Source: Desulfobulbus alkaliphilus
GTDB taxonomy: Bacteria > Desulfobacterota > Desulfobulbia > Desulfobulbales > Desulfobulbaceae
Direction of reading: 5' to 3'
Length of the DNA: 64,000 nt
Assembly: GCF_016918545.1 (NCBI RefSeq)
Contig: NZ_JAFFQC010000001.1
Coordinates: 62,001-126,000, forward strand
The position numbers and the translations under genes are program-made. The first letter of the stretch is position 1. Each line of letters begins with the position of its first letter. The notes beneath the pieces are model-generated. The model was not told where the DNA came from. It did no database searches and was given only the letters and a program-made list of their open reading frames with translations. This document shows, piece by piece, positions 55,016 to 64,000 of the stretch.

Positions 55016-56727
55016 CTGTCCAACTCTCCGCCAATGATATTCAAGCTGCCCAGGTTAATGACGGCATCTGCAATCATTTCTCCCTCAACCATTTCATGGT
55101 AGCCACCCATCATGTAGAAACAGGGGGGGCGCACTTTGCATTTATAAGGTTGACCGGAACCATCGGAGACAAAGTGGAAACCGAGTTCGCCGTTGGCAGC
55201 TTCATACGAGTCGTACCATTCGCCGGCAGGAACCTGCACCCCTTCGAAAATCAGCTTGAAGTGGCTGGCCAGTCCTTCGATATTGTTGTACACCTCATGT
55301 TTGGGCGGCAGGGCAATGGTCCGGTCGTCAATGAAGATCGGACCCTTGGGAACGATTTTCATCGCCTGTCGGATAATGCTGATACTTTCAAAGATTTCCT
55401 GATACCGGCACATGATCCGGTCATAGATATCTCCCTTGGAACCAACCGGAATATTGAAATCAAAAGTATCGTAATAGTAGTAGGGGTTGTCTTTACGGAG
55501 ATCAAAAGGAATGCCCGTTGCCCGCAGGCAGGGACCGGTGAAGCCGTAGGACAGGGCCAGATCCGCGGGCATGACCGCCACGCCCTGGGTCCGGTCGTGG
55601 ACGATTTTGTTTTTCAGGACCAGTTTGAGTGAGTCATTGACGCCCTGCTCGATGCCTTGCAGCTGCAGTTCCATATCAGACTCCCACCCTTCATAGAAGT
55701 CCCGATACATCCCGCCGATACGGGCAAAGGAACTGGTCAGGCGGGCACCGGTCAGGCGGCTGATCAGGTCATAGGAGGCCTCTTTCTGGTTGTAGAGATA
55801 CCAGTAGTTGGTCAAACCACCCATATCAACCAATTGAGCCGCCAGACAGACCAGGTGATCCTGAATCCGGAAAAACTCACCCATGATAATGCGCATGAAT
55901 TTGGCCCGGTCAGTGATTTCAACCCCCAGCCAGGACTCAACGGCCTTGGCATAGGCGATGTTGTTCATGAGGGCCGAGCAGTAATTGAGTCGATCCGTCA
56001 GCGGAATGACCTGGTTATAGGTCCGATTTTCCGCGGTCTTTTCGAATCCTCGATGCAGATAGCCGATCTCGTTGACATTGGCCAGGATGGTTTCGCCATC
56101 AAGGGCGGTCAGAATACGGATGGCACCGTGGGTGGCGGGATGGGAGGGGCCCAGGTTAAGGTACATCACCTGGGTGTTGATGTCGCTCATGGTGGTCTGA
56201 TCGACACCATTTTTTTCCAGCCTGGCTTTGATTTCCGTTTCCAGACTGTCGGTTTCGTAGCAGATCTGCCCTTGATCGATGACATAATCCTTACGAAGCG
56301 GATACCCCTGGAACTGCCAGTGGTTCAGGATTCTGCGCAGGTCCGGATGGCCCTGAAAGTTGATGCCGTACTGATCAAAGGTTTCTCTCTCGCCCCAATT
56401 GGCTGCATCCCAGAGATGGGTCGCCGTGGGAACGCCGATGGCCGGGTCGGCAACCGGGGTCCTGACCTGGACCAGCAGGTTCTTTTCCCAGTTCCGCAGG
56501 GTGTAAACCACAAAAAACCGGGCCTCCTGGGCAACCGGATAGTGAAGATAATCAACAGCCGTGACATCGAGCAGCAGGCCAAAGTCAAAGGCTGGATCCT
56601 TTTTAAGGCGGGTAAGCGTTGAGGTCAGTTGTTCAGGCTGTACCGAGATCACCACAGCCTCCAGATTCGCCGTACAGACCGCATCCGGAAACGCGGCCTG
56701 TAATAATTCTAGCGCCGTCGTATTCAT
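55012..56727 (-). CDS. nuoCD: NADH-quinone oxidoreductase subunit C/D fusion
   Basis: A 571-aa fusion of NuoC (residues ~1-175, with NWGERETFDQYGINFQGHPDLRRIL and YPLRKDY) and NuoD (from MYLNLGPSHPATHG, about residue 190, to the end). NuoD contributes the histidine/tyrosine quinone site (SHPATHG) near the N2 cluster. The fusion is as in E. coli and some other bacteria. The start at 56727 follows the nuoB stop by one base; the open frame reaches further back into nuoB. Confidence 0.95.
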   Translation of the reverse strand: MNTTALELLQAAFPDAVCTANLEAVVISVQPEQLTSTLTRLKKDPAFDFGLLLDVTAVDYLHYPVAQEARFFVVYTLRNWEKNLLVQVRTPVADPAIGVPTATHLWDAANWGERETFDQYGINFQGHPDLRRILNHWQFQGYPLRKDYVIDQGQICYETDSLETEIKARLEKNGVDQTTMSDINTQVMYLNLGPSHPATHGAIRILTALDGETILANVNEIGYLHRGFEKTAENRTYNQVIPLTDRLNYCSALMNNIAYAKAVESWLGVEITDRAKFMRIIMGEFFRIQDHLVCLAAQLVDMGGLTNYWYLYNQKEASYDLISRLTGARLTSSFARIGGMYRDFYEGWESDMELQLQGIEQGVNDSLKLVLKNKIVHDRTQGVAVMPADLALSYGFTGPCLRATGIPFDLRKDNPYYYYDTFDFNIPVGSKGDIYDRIMCRYQEIFESISIIRQAMKIVPKGPIFIDDRTIALPPKHEVYNNIEGLASHFKLIFEGVQVPAGEWYDSYEAANGELGFHFVSDGSGQPYKCKVRPPCFYMMGGYHEMVEGEMIADAVINLGSLNIIGGELDR

Positions 56728-56728
56728 A

Positions 56729-57241
56729 TCAGTCAAGAATCCCTTTAAAGTCTTTTTGGCGATCATTGAGCACGGTTTCACTCTTGATCTTGTCCTGAAT
56801 CTTCATCAATGCATCGAGGACCGCCTCTGGCCGGGACGGGCACCCGGAGATATAGACATCCACCGGAATGATGGTATCTATGCCCTGCACAGTGGCGTAG
56901 TTATCGTAGATGCCGCCGGAACAGGCGCAGGCACCCATGGCAACGACCCATTTGGGCTCGGGCATCTGATCATAAATTCGTTTGAGAATCGGGGCCTGCT
57001 TGTAACTGATGGTCCCGCAGACGAGCAACAGATCCGCCTGGCGGGGGGAGAACCGAACAACCTCCGCTCCCCACCGGGAAATATCATGCTGGCTCCCCGC
57101 AGCGCTCATGAATTCGATTGCACAGCAGGCAGTTCCAAAAACAAACGGCCACAACGAGTACCCACGACCCCAGTTTATGACTGCATCCAGTTTGGTTGTG
57201 AGTACCGAATCACCTAAACTAGCTTCTAATCCTAACGCCAA
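56729..57241 (-). CDS. nuoB: NADH-quinone oxidoreductase subunit B
   Basis: A 170-aa subunit that binds the terminal [4Fe-4S] cluster N2. The ligands are the tandem C39-C40 (GTACCAIEFM), C105 in MGACACSGG and C134 in SGCPSRPEA. It overlaps the end of nuoA by 10 bp. Confidence 0.97.
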   Translation of the reverse strand: MALGLEASLGDSVLTTKLDAVINWGRGYSLWPFVFGTACCAIEFMSAAGSQHDISRWGAEVVRFSPRQADLLLVCGTISYKQAPILKRIYDQMPEPKWVVAMGACACSGGIYDNYATVQGIDTIIPVDVYISGCPSRPEAVLDALMKIQDKIKSETVLNDRQKDFKGILD

Positions 57242-57591
57242 TTGAGCACCCCTTTCTTAATTTCATAAACCAGTCCTGTGTTCAGCAGTACCAGGAACAC
57301 AGCCATTGCCGAAAATCCGTACCAGCCCAGTTCACGAACACTGACAGCCCACGGGTACATGAACACCGCTTCAATATCAAAGAGAATGAAGAGAATGGCG
57401 ACCAGATAAAACTTCACACTGAATTTCTGATCGGCCAGACCGATCATTCTCTTGACACCGCTTTCATACGGCTCGTTTTTCGCCTTTCCGCCGGCTCGGG
57501 GACCAATGAACATTGTTGCCAGCATGAACAGCGGCACAATGATGGCTATTCCGATCAGGGCCATTGCTGACAGTACCAGTTCTGTTTCCAT
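57232..57591 (-). CDS. nuoA: NADH-quinone oxidoreductase subunit A
   Basis: A 119-aa, three-helix membrane subunit with KNEPYESGVKRM (the flexible loop over the quinone cavity) and FILFDIEAVFMYPWAV. It is the first gene of the 13-gene nuo operon. A candidate promoter lies about 90-120 bp upstream. Confidence 0.96.
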   Translation of the reverse strand: METELVLSAMALIGIAIIVPLFMLATMFIGPRAGGKAKNEPYESGVKRMIGLADQKFSVKFYLVAILFILFDIEAVFMYPWAVSVRELGWYGFSAMAVFLVLLNTGLVYEIKKGVLNWR

Positions 57592-57681
57592 GAATCAGAC
57601 CTCTTCCGTTAACATAATAAAAAACGAACGTAAAACTTCTGTGTACAACAGGTTACCAAAAGCAAGAAAATGAACGGCTAT

Positions 57682-57710
57682 TCATTACCGACCCAACCCG
57701 CATCTGTCAA
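57682..57710 (-). promoter_or_regulatory. Candidate nuo operon promoter
   Basis: On the minus strand: consensus TTGACA (57705-57710), a 17-bp spacer, TAATGA (57682-57687). It lies between the ssb terminator and nuoA. The -10 box is weak. Confidence 0.45.
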
Positions 57711-57780
57711 GAAAAATAGTTCCCGTGACAACAAGGCCCTCTTCTCTGCCATTGCCAACGGCATTTTCTTATTTTTTCCG

Positions 57781-57812
57781 CAAAAAAAAGGCCGGATTGT
57801 GAATCCGGCCTG
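57781..57812 (-). terminator. Rho-independent terminator after ssb
   Basis: AGGCCGGATT / AATCCGGCCT arms with a 3-nt loop, followed on the minus strand by eight T. A second small hairpin (AAGGGTGC / GCACCCTT, 57821-57842) lies between it and the ssb stop. Confidence 0.9.
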
Positions 57813-57841
57813 CATGGGCGAAGGGTGCAAATGGCACCCTT

Positions 57842-58267
57842 TTAAAAGGGGACATCCTCCCCAGTGGGTGGAGGTTCAAACGGATCACCACCATATCCCG
57901 GACCGGAACCACCATACTCACTGCCGCCCCCTCCGCTCGCCCCACGGGGTGAGAGCATTTTCATCTCCCGGGCGACGATTTCAGTGTTGTAGCGATCGAC
58001 ACCGTTCTGATCCTTCCATTTTCTGGTCTGCAACCTGCCCTCAATATAGACCCTGGAGCCCTTGGACAGGTACTCGCCGCAGATTTCCGCCAGGCGGCGC
58101 CAGGCGACGATCCGATGCCATTCGGTCTGTTCCTGGATCTGGCCATCCTGCCCTTTCCATCGGTCCGTGGTCGCCACCCTGAAGGAGGTGACCTGGGCAC
58201 CATCCTGGGTATATCGAATCTCCGGATCAGCTCCCAGGTTGCCGATTAAAATCACTTTATTGATCAT
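57842..58267 (-). CDS. ssb: Single-stranded DNA-binding protein
   Basis: A 141-aa SSB. The N-terminal OB fold starts [23 protein letters not shown], with [32 protein letters not shown] following. A glycine-rich linker ([19 protein letters not shown]) leads to the acidic tip EDVPF, close to the DDDIPF consensus that recruits repair and replication partners. Monocistronic, with its own terminator. Confidence 0.97.
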   Translation of the reverse strand: MINKVILIGNLGADPEIRYTQDGAQVTSFRVATTDRWKGQDGQIQEQTEWHRIVAWRRLAEICGEYLSKGSRVYIEGRLQTRKWKDQNGVDRYNTEIVAREMKMLSPRGASGGGGSEYGGSGPGYGGDPFEPPPTGEDVPF

Positions 58268-58424
58268 TTTTCACCTGCTGATAGATAATTTTGCCATGGC
58301 CGCGCACCTTGCATCCCATCCCTGAAACACGACCGACACCATAGCCGACTTGGCCGGTTATTGCAAAACCTGTCTGCAGACCATGGACCCCGATTTCGGA
58401 GGTCGATCATCAACAGATATAAGT

Positions 58425-58454
58425 ACGGCCGGACAGCACTTGCTGTCCGGCCGT
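58425..58454 (-). terminator. Hairpin after amt (possible terminator)
   Basis: A perfect 12-bp GC-rich stem ACGGCCGGACAG / CTGTCCGGCCGT with a 6-nt loop, 34 bp after the amt stop. There is no clear U-run, so it may act as a transcript-end stabiliser or weak terminator. The remaining gap up to ssb shows nothing else. Confidence 0.55.
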
Positions 58455-58488
58455 GAGCAGGAGTGAAACACCGTTGAAGGAACAGTTG

Positions 58489-59748
58489 TTATTTTCCGGA
58501 CCCCGCGGCTCCGGTGAATTCCGGATAGGCTTCCAGGCCGCACTCTTCCAGATCCATACCCTGATATTCCACTTCTTCGTCGACACGGATGCCCATTGTG
58601 ACCTTAATAAGGAACCAGACAATCAGGCTGGCCACAAAGACAAAACCGAAGATAGCGCCAATGCCGGCCAGCTGACCGACCAATGAGGCCTCGTCATTGG
58701 AGAAAAGGACCGCCAGCAGACCCCAGATGCCGACCACGCCATGCACCGAAATGGCGCCCACCGGATCATCGATCCGCATTTTATCCAGGAGGACAATGGA
58801 GAAAACGACAATAACCCCACCAACGGCTCCGATGCCTGTGGCCAAAAGCAGAGACGGGGTATCCGGTCCCGCGGTTATGGCCACCAGACCGGCCAGGGCG
58901 CCGTTGAGTCCCATGGTCAGGTCGGCCTTGCCGAACATCAGCCGGGCGGTGATCAAAGCGGCAATGACACCGGCAGCTGCCGCCAGATTGGTGTTCGCAA
59001 AGACCAGGGCCACGGTGTTCGCCGACTCCACGTCCGAGACCTTCAGTTCCGAGCCGCCATTGAACCCGAACCATCCCATCCACAAAATGAACACACCGAG
59101 GGTAGCCAGGGGCAGATTCGCACCGGGTATGGCCCTGGCCTTTCCATCAGGCCCGTATTTTCCTTTTCTGGGCCCAAGCAGCAGCACAGCCGCCAGAGCC
59201 GCCGAAGCGCCGGCCATGTGAACAATGCCGGAACCGGCGTAATCGGCGTATCCCAGCTCATCCAGAAAGCCCTCGCCCCAGCTCCAATATCCCTGGATGG
59301 GATATATGAACCCTGTAAGCACCACGGCGAAGAGGAAAAAAGACCATAATTTCATCCGTTCAGCCACTGCACCGGAGATGATCGACATAGCGGTCGCCAC
59401 AAAAACGACCTGAAAGAAAAAATCAGCTATGTTCGAATAGACCGGCGCATCCTCACCACCGGCAAGGACATCGGCCACGGTGTTGTCGCCACTGATCAGA
59501 AAACCGATGCCGGGGATGATGGAGCTGGCCGATTCTCCATACATGATATTATACCCCACCAGCATATACATGACACAGGCGATGGAATAGAGACCAATAT
59601 TCTTGGCAAGGATTTCAACAGTATTTTTCGACCTGACCAATCCGGCTTCCAGCATGGTGAACCCGGCAGCCATCCACATGACCAGCGTCCCGGACAACAA
59701 CAAATAAAAGGTATCCAGGGCATATTGTACTTCAAACAATGCTTCCAC
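58489..59748 (-). CDS. amt: Ammonium transporter
   Basis: A 419-aa Amt/MEP/Rh-family channel with about 11 membrane segments. Signatures include FTMLEAGLVRSKNTVEILAKN, DYAGSGIVHMAGASAALAA (first pore histidine) and the ISVHGVVGIWGLLA segment (second pore histidine). It takes up ammonium/ammonia at low external concentration. The PII gene lies 57 bp upstream in the same transcript, the classic pairing in which PII blocks the pore when nitrogen is plentiful. Confidence 0.96.
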   Translation of the reverse strand: MEALFEVQYALDTFYLLLSGTLVMWMAAGFTMLEAGLVRSKNTVEILAKNIGLYSIACVMYMLVGYNIMYGESASSIIPGIGFLISGDNTVADVLAGGEDAPVYSNIADFFFQVVFVATAMSIISGAVAERMKLWSFFLFAVVLTGFIYPIQGYWSWGEGFLDELGYADYAGSGIVHMAGASAALAAVLLLGPRKGKYGPDGKARAIPGANLPLATLGVFILWMGWFGFNGGSELKVSDVESANTVALVFANTNLAAAAGVIAALITARLMFGKADLTMGLNGALAGLVAITAGPDTPSLLLATGIGAVGGVIVVFSIVLLDKMRIDDPVGAISVHGVVGIWGLLAVLFSNDEASLVGQLAGIGAIFGFVFVASLIVWFLIKVTMGIRVDEEVEYQGMDLEECGLEAYPEFTGAAGSGK

Positions 59749-59805
59749 GATGTGTTACCTCCACACAGTTTTTGTTTGGTCTGAATAATCCGCGGATAAC
59801 CGGGA

Positions 59806-60930
<1,125 letters not shown>

Positions 60931-61434
60931 ATGCCCGCCAGCCAGCCAGACCAATCCGCAACAGATAAACGCTGGAAGACCATCAACCTGGTCATGCAGC
61001 GACATGACCACCGGCCTGAGGCCCTCATTGAAACCCTGCACGCCGCGCAGGAGGCCTTCGGTTTTCTTGATCCGGAGACCCTTGCCTACATCGCGACACA
61101 GCTGGATGTTCCTCCCGCCAAAGTCTATGGCGTGACAACCTTTTATAATCACTTCAATTGCAGCCCCAGGGGAGAACATTTCCTGGAGATCTGCACCGGC
61201 ACGGCCTGTCATGTCAAAGGCACTGATCGCATTGCCGCCTGGGCCCAGGAAAAATACGGCCTGGAACCCGGCCAGACCACAGCGGACAATCGGCTGTCGA
61301 TGGTGGAGGTCCGCTGCGTCGGCGCCTGCGCCTTGGCGCCGGTCATCATCACCGACGGGACCCTCATCGGTGCAAAGACCATTGCCGAAACCACCGATCT
61401 TATCGAGGAGTGGCTCCATGACGATGCACCTTGA
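60931..61434 (+). CDS. hoxE: Bidirectional [NiFe] hydrogenase diaphorase subunit HoxE (NuoE-like)
   Basis: A 167-aa thioredoxin-fold [2Fe-2S] protein. The ATG at 60931 has GAGGAG 7 bp upstream; the open frame continues 51 codons further back without family resemblance. Ligand motifs are CTGTACHVKG and RCVGACALAP. Position before HoxF- and HoxU-like genes and a hydrogenase small subunit identifies it as HoxE of a group 3d hydrogenase, not the complex I subunit (which is encoded at 54.5 kb). Its 3' end overlaps the hoxF start by 17 bp. Confidence 0.9.
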   Translation: MPASQPDQSATDKRWKTINLVMQRHDHRPEALIETLHAAQEAFGFLDPETLAYIATQLDVPPAKVYGVTTFYNHFNCSPRGEHFLEICTGTACHVKGTDRIAAWAQEKYGLEPGQTTADNRLSMVEVRCVGACALAPVIITDGTLIGAKTIAETTDLIEEWLHDDAP

Positions 61435-63046
61435 AGAACTGCACCAACTGGCCGATGATCGCCGCCGTGAACTGGAGGGCTTCGCCCACCACATCCTGGT
61501 CTGCACCAGCCTCGGCTGTCCGAAAAACAAAGAAATTATCGCCGCTTTTCGTCAGGCGCTCACCAACAGCGAAGCCGGGGAAAAAGTGCTGGTCAGAAAG
61601 GTGGGGTGCATGGGATTATGCGCCGCCGGCCCGGTGGTTCTCATTCTTCCCGAGGAAATTTATTACCAAAAGGTCGCGCCCGGGGATGCGGCCGAGATTG
61701 TCTCTGCCTTGGGCCGGGAACCGGTGCAGCGCCTGCTGCTGCCCTCGGATCTGCCTTTTTTTACCCGACAGTACAAAAATGTATTGGCTCTTTTCGGCCG
61801 CATCGATCCCGAAAGCTTGGAAGATTACCTGGCAGCCGGGGGGTATGAGGCTGCGGTAACAACCATAACCCGAATGCGGCCGACGGAGGTCATCCGTTCT
61901 ATTGACAAAAGCGGCCTGCGGGGGCGCGGCGGTGCCGGCTACCCGACAGGCTTGAAATGGTCGACGGTTGCCAAGGCACAGGGAAAAAAGAAATACGTGG
62001 TCTGCAATGCCGACGAAGGCGATCCGGGCGCTTTCATGGACCGAGCCATTCTTGAGAGCACACCCCACGCCCTCCTGGAAGGCATCCTCATTGCCGCCTA
62101 CGCAGTAGGAGCCGACTGCGCCTACATCTATGTGCGCGCCGAGTACCCCCTGGCGGTGCGGCGACTGAAGCGAGCGATCCGCGAAGCGCTTCGCGCCAAT
62201 CTCCTGGGGACAGCTATCTGCGGCAGCGCTTTCAGTCTCACCATCCAGATCCGTCTGGGCGCCGGTGCTTTTGTCTGCGGTGAAGAAACAGCCCTGATCG
62301 CCTCGGTCGAGGGCGGCCGCGGCGTGCCTCGGCCACGTCCCCCTTATCCCGCCGAAAAAGGTCTCTGGGGGCGCCCCACCCTGATCAACAACGTCGAAAC
62401 CCTTGCCAATGTCCCGGGGATCATCCAGCGGGGCGCGGACTGGTTCGCCGGTCTCGGCACGGAAAAAAGCAAGGGCACCAAGGTCTTCGCCCTCACCGGG
62501 ACTATCAACAACGCCGGCCTGATCGAAGTGCCCATGGGCATGACCCTGCGTGAGATCGTTGAAGAGATCGGCGGTGGCATTCCCGGTGGTCATACCTTCA
62601 AAGCCGTTCAGACCGGTGGCCCCTCAGGGGGCTGCATCCCCGCTGAACACCTGGACACCCCGGTGAGTTATGAAAATTTAAGCGCCCTCGGTTCAATCAT
62701 GGGATCCGGCGGCATGATCGTTATGGACGAGACCACCTCCATGGTTGATATCGTCACCTATTTCATGGCCTTCAGTATGGAAGAATCCTGCGGCAAATGC
62801 GTACCCTGCCGGGTAGGCACAGCACAGATGCACACCCTGCTGAAAAAATTCCAAACCCGAACCGCCATCGATGACGATCTCACCACTCTGGAGAGCCTCT
62901 GTCACCTGGTGCGGAACACCAGCCTCTGTGGTCTGGGACAATCGGCTCCCAACCCGGTGCTCAGCACCCTGAACTATTTTCGCCCGGAGTATCTCGAGCG
63001 CATCACCGGTCCTGTTGACCCCTGCCGCCAGGAGGAAAAACAATGA
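61418..63046 (+). CDS. hoxF: Bidirectional [NiFe] hydrogenase diaphorase subunit HoxF (NuoF-like)
   Basis: A 542-aa flavoprotein. The ATG at 61418 has GAGGAG seven bases upstream. The N-terminal ~100 residues form a thioredoxin-like [2Fe-2S] domain (CTSLGCPKN, KVGCMGLCAAGPVV) absent from the NuoF at 53.2 kb. Then come the NAD(H)/FMN loop GLRGRGGAGYPTGLKW, VCGEETALIASVEGGRG, and the [4Fe-4S] site ESCGKCVPCRVG near the end. It oxidises or reduces NAD(P)(H) with FMN and passes electrons via HoxU to the hydrogenase. It overlaps hoxU by 4 bp. Confidence 0.93.
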   Translation: MTMHLEELHQLADDRRRELEGFAHHILVCTSLGCPKNKEIIAAFRQALTNSEAGEKVLVRKVGCMGLCAAGPVVLILPEEIYYQKVAPGDAAEIVSALGREPVQRLLLPSDLPFFTRQYKNVLALFGRIDPESLEDYLAAGGYEAAVTTITRMRPTEVIRSIDKSGLRGRGGAGYPTGLKWSTVAKAQGKKKYVVCNADEGDPGAFMDRAILESTPHALLEGILIAAYAVGADCAYIYVRAEYPLAVRRLKRAIREALRANLLGTAICGSAFSLTIQIRLGAGAFVCGEETALIASVEGGRGVPRPRPPYPAEKGLWGRPTLINNVETLANVPGIIQRGADWFAGLGTEKSKGTKVFALTGTINNAGLIEVPMGMTLREIVEEIGGGIPGGHTFKAVQTGGPSGGCIPAEHLDTPVSYENLSALGSIMGSGGMIVMDETTSMVDIVTYFMAFSMEESCGKCVPCRVGTAQMHTLLKKFQTRTAIDDDLTTLESLCHLVRNTSLCGLGQSAPNPVLSTLNYFRPEYLERITGPVDPCRQEEKQ

Positions 63047-63762
63047 CCGCCGCCCAGATCCTCACCCTGACAATCGATGGCAAACATGTCAGCGGCCTGG
63101 CCCATGAGACTCTTTTACAGGTAGCCCTGGAAAACGATATTGCCATTCCAACACTCTGCTGCCTGGAGGGATTGTCAAACCAGGGATCGTGCCGATTGTG
63201 CATGGTTGAGATCGCCGGCACGACCAAGCCTCAACCCGCCTGCGTCACCCTCATCCAGGAGGGTATGGTGGTCATTACCCAATCGGAAAATCTGCGCACA
63301 TATCGCCGCACAATCATTGAACTGCTCTTTTCGGAACGGAACCATATCTGCGCGGTCTGCGTTGCCAACGAGCATTGCGAACTGCAGACCCTGGCCCGCG
63401 ACCTGGGTGTCGACCATATCAGTTTTCCCGGTCGCTATCCGGCTCTGCCGGTCGACGCCTCCCACGACCGTTTTGTCCTCGATCACAACCGCTGCATCCT
63501 CTGCACGCGTTGCGTGCGGGTGTGTGCCGAAATCGAAGGCGCCCACACCTGGGACATTCAGGGCCGCGGCATCCGCAGCCTCATTACCGCCGATTTCAAC
63601 TCCCCCTGGGGACAATCGACCACCTGCACCAGTTGCGGCAAATGCGTCCAGGTCTGCCCCACCGGGGCTCTCTTTGAAAAGGGCAGATCGGTTGCCGAGA
63701 TGCTGAAAAAGCGGCCATCCCTGCCCTACCTCGTCTCCAACCGCACCAGGGAACAACAATGA
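63043..63762 (+). CDS. hoxU: Bidirectional [NiFe] hydrogenase diaphorase subunit HoxU
   Basis: A 239-aa Fe-S protein equivalent to the N-terminal quarter of NuoG. [2Fe-2S] ligands lie in TLCCLEGLSNQGSCRLCMVE and PACVT. A HxxxC-type site is in HICAVCVANEHCELQ, and two [4Fe-4S] ferredoxin sites are CILCTRCVRVC and CTSCGKCVQVCPTG. It links HoxF to the HoxY/HoxH hydrogenase. Overlaps both neighbours by 4 bp, so translation is coupled. Confidence 0.94.
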   Translation: MTAAQILTLTIDGKHVSGLAHETLLQVALENDIAIPTLCCLEGLSNQGSCRLCMVEIAGTTKPQPACVTLIQEGMVVITQSENLRTYRRTIIELLFSERNHICAVCVANEHCELQTLARDLGVDHISFPGRYPALPVDASHDRFVLDHNRCILCTRCVRVCAEIEGAHTWDIQGRGIRSLITADFNSPWGQSTTCTSCGKCVQVCPTGALFEKGRSVAEMLKKRPSLPYLVSNRTREQQ

Positions 63763-64000
63763 ACAAACCTCGACTGGCAACCCTCTGGCTCGACGGCTGC
63801 TCCGGCTGCCACATGTCCCTTCTTGATACCGACGAACGGTTACTGGACCTGGCCGCCAGGGTCGATCTGGTGTACAGCCCCCTGGTTGACTGCAAGCTCT
63901 ATCCGGAGGCGGTGGATATTGCCTGCATCGAGGGTGCGGTAAGCACGGCTGAAGACGAATGCCGGCTGCGCAGCGTACGGGAGCGAACCAAATGTCTCAT
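63759..64000 (+). CDS. hoxY: [NiFe] hydrogenase small subunit HoxY, 5' part
   Basis: The first 80 codons of a gene cut by the window end. LWLDGCSGCHMSLLDTDERLLDL matches the N-terminus of HoxY, where the CxxC pair ligates the proximal [4Fe-4S] cluster. YSPLVDCKLYPEAVDIACIEGAV is also typical. There is no Tat signal, as expected for a cytoplasmic group 3d enzyme. hoxH should follow outside the window. Confidence 0.92.
   Translation, partial: MNKPRLATLWLDGCSGCHMSLLDTDERLLDLAARVDLVYSPLVDCKLYPEAVDIACIEGAVSTAEDECRLRSVRERTKCL

Overview
The window looks like chromosome of a Gram-negative, anaerobic, sulfate-reducing Desulfobacterota bacterium, most likely from the Desulfobulbaceae/Desulfocapsaceae group. 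This rests on ATP sulfurylase (sat), system II cytochrome c maturation (ResB/CcsA), a tetraheme c-type cytochrome, a lactate-utilisation gene pair, a 13-subunit complex I operon, a bidirectional Hox-type [NiFe] hydrogenase and type IV pilus genes. No rRNA, tRNA or CRISPR array was seen, and the species cannot be named from this sequence.

Layout. 1-5 kb (+): end of a CCG-domain Fe-S oxidoreductase and larA (lactate racemase), then resB-ccsA and a tetraheme cytochrome. 5.2-12 kb (-): a long housekeeping run, rpoZ-dnaJ-moaC-dksA-like-galT-response regulator-FolE2-like-glyS. 12.5-18 kb: purA (-), tatBC (+) and a chemoreceptor (+) with a CZB-type zinc site in its periplasmic domain. 18-23 kb (-): a radical SAM protein, a deaminase, a zinc-ribbon protein and an SPFH/zinc-ribbon protein. 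23-27 kb: a MarR regulator (+) facing a glycine betaine ABC transporter (-). 27-32.6 kb: a small hypothetical gene (+), a eukaryote-type PFK-2/FBPase-2 (-), an FmdB-type protein (-), aroB (-) and sat (-). 33.5-41.4 kb (+): an AT-richer type IV pilus minor-pilin operon ending in a 1786-aa PilY1. 41.6-44 kb (-): an orphan NtrC-type regulator and a CBS-pair protein. 44-57.6 kb (-): nuoA-B-CD-E-F-G-H-I-J-K-L-M-N. 57.8-60.1 kb (-): ssb, amt, PII. 60.9-64 kb (+): hoxE-hoxF-hoxU-hoxY, cut by the window end.

How they work together. The energy genes describe a cell that oxidises lactate and hydrogen, moves electrons through NAD(P)H modules (Hox diaphorase, complex I) and periplasmic multiheme cytochromes, and activates sulfate with Sat. 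amt/PII and the betaine transporter cover nitrogen and osmotic stress. The pili and chemoreceptor cover surface behaviour.

The most unusual feature is a dispersed, MITE-like repeat family with at least 17 full, short or fragmentary copies between 4.3 and 43.4 kb. Its ends are imperfect inverted repeats (CCTGRATCCGTGA). It exists as a long form of about 217-227 bp, containing a large internal hairpin, and a short form of about 120 bp lacking it. Two copies have exact 5-bp flanking duplications and three more have shifted or near matches. I found no copies in the nuo-ssb-amt-hox part (44-64 kb).
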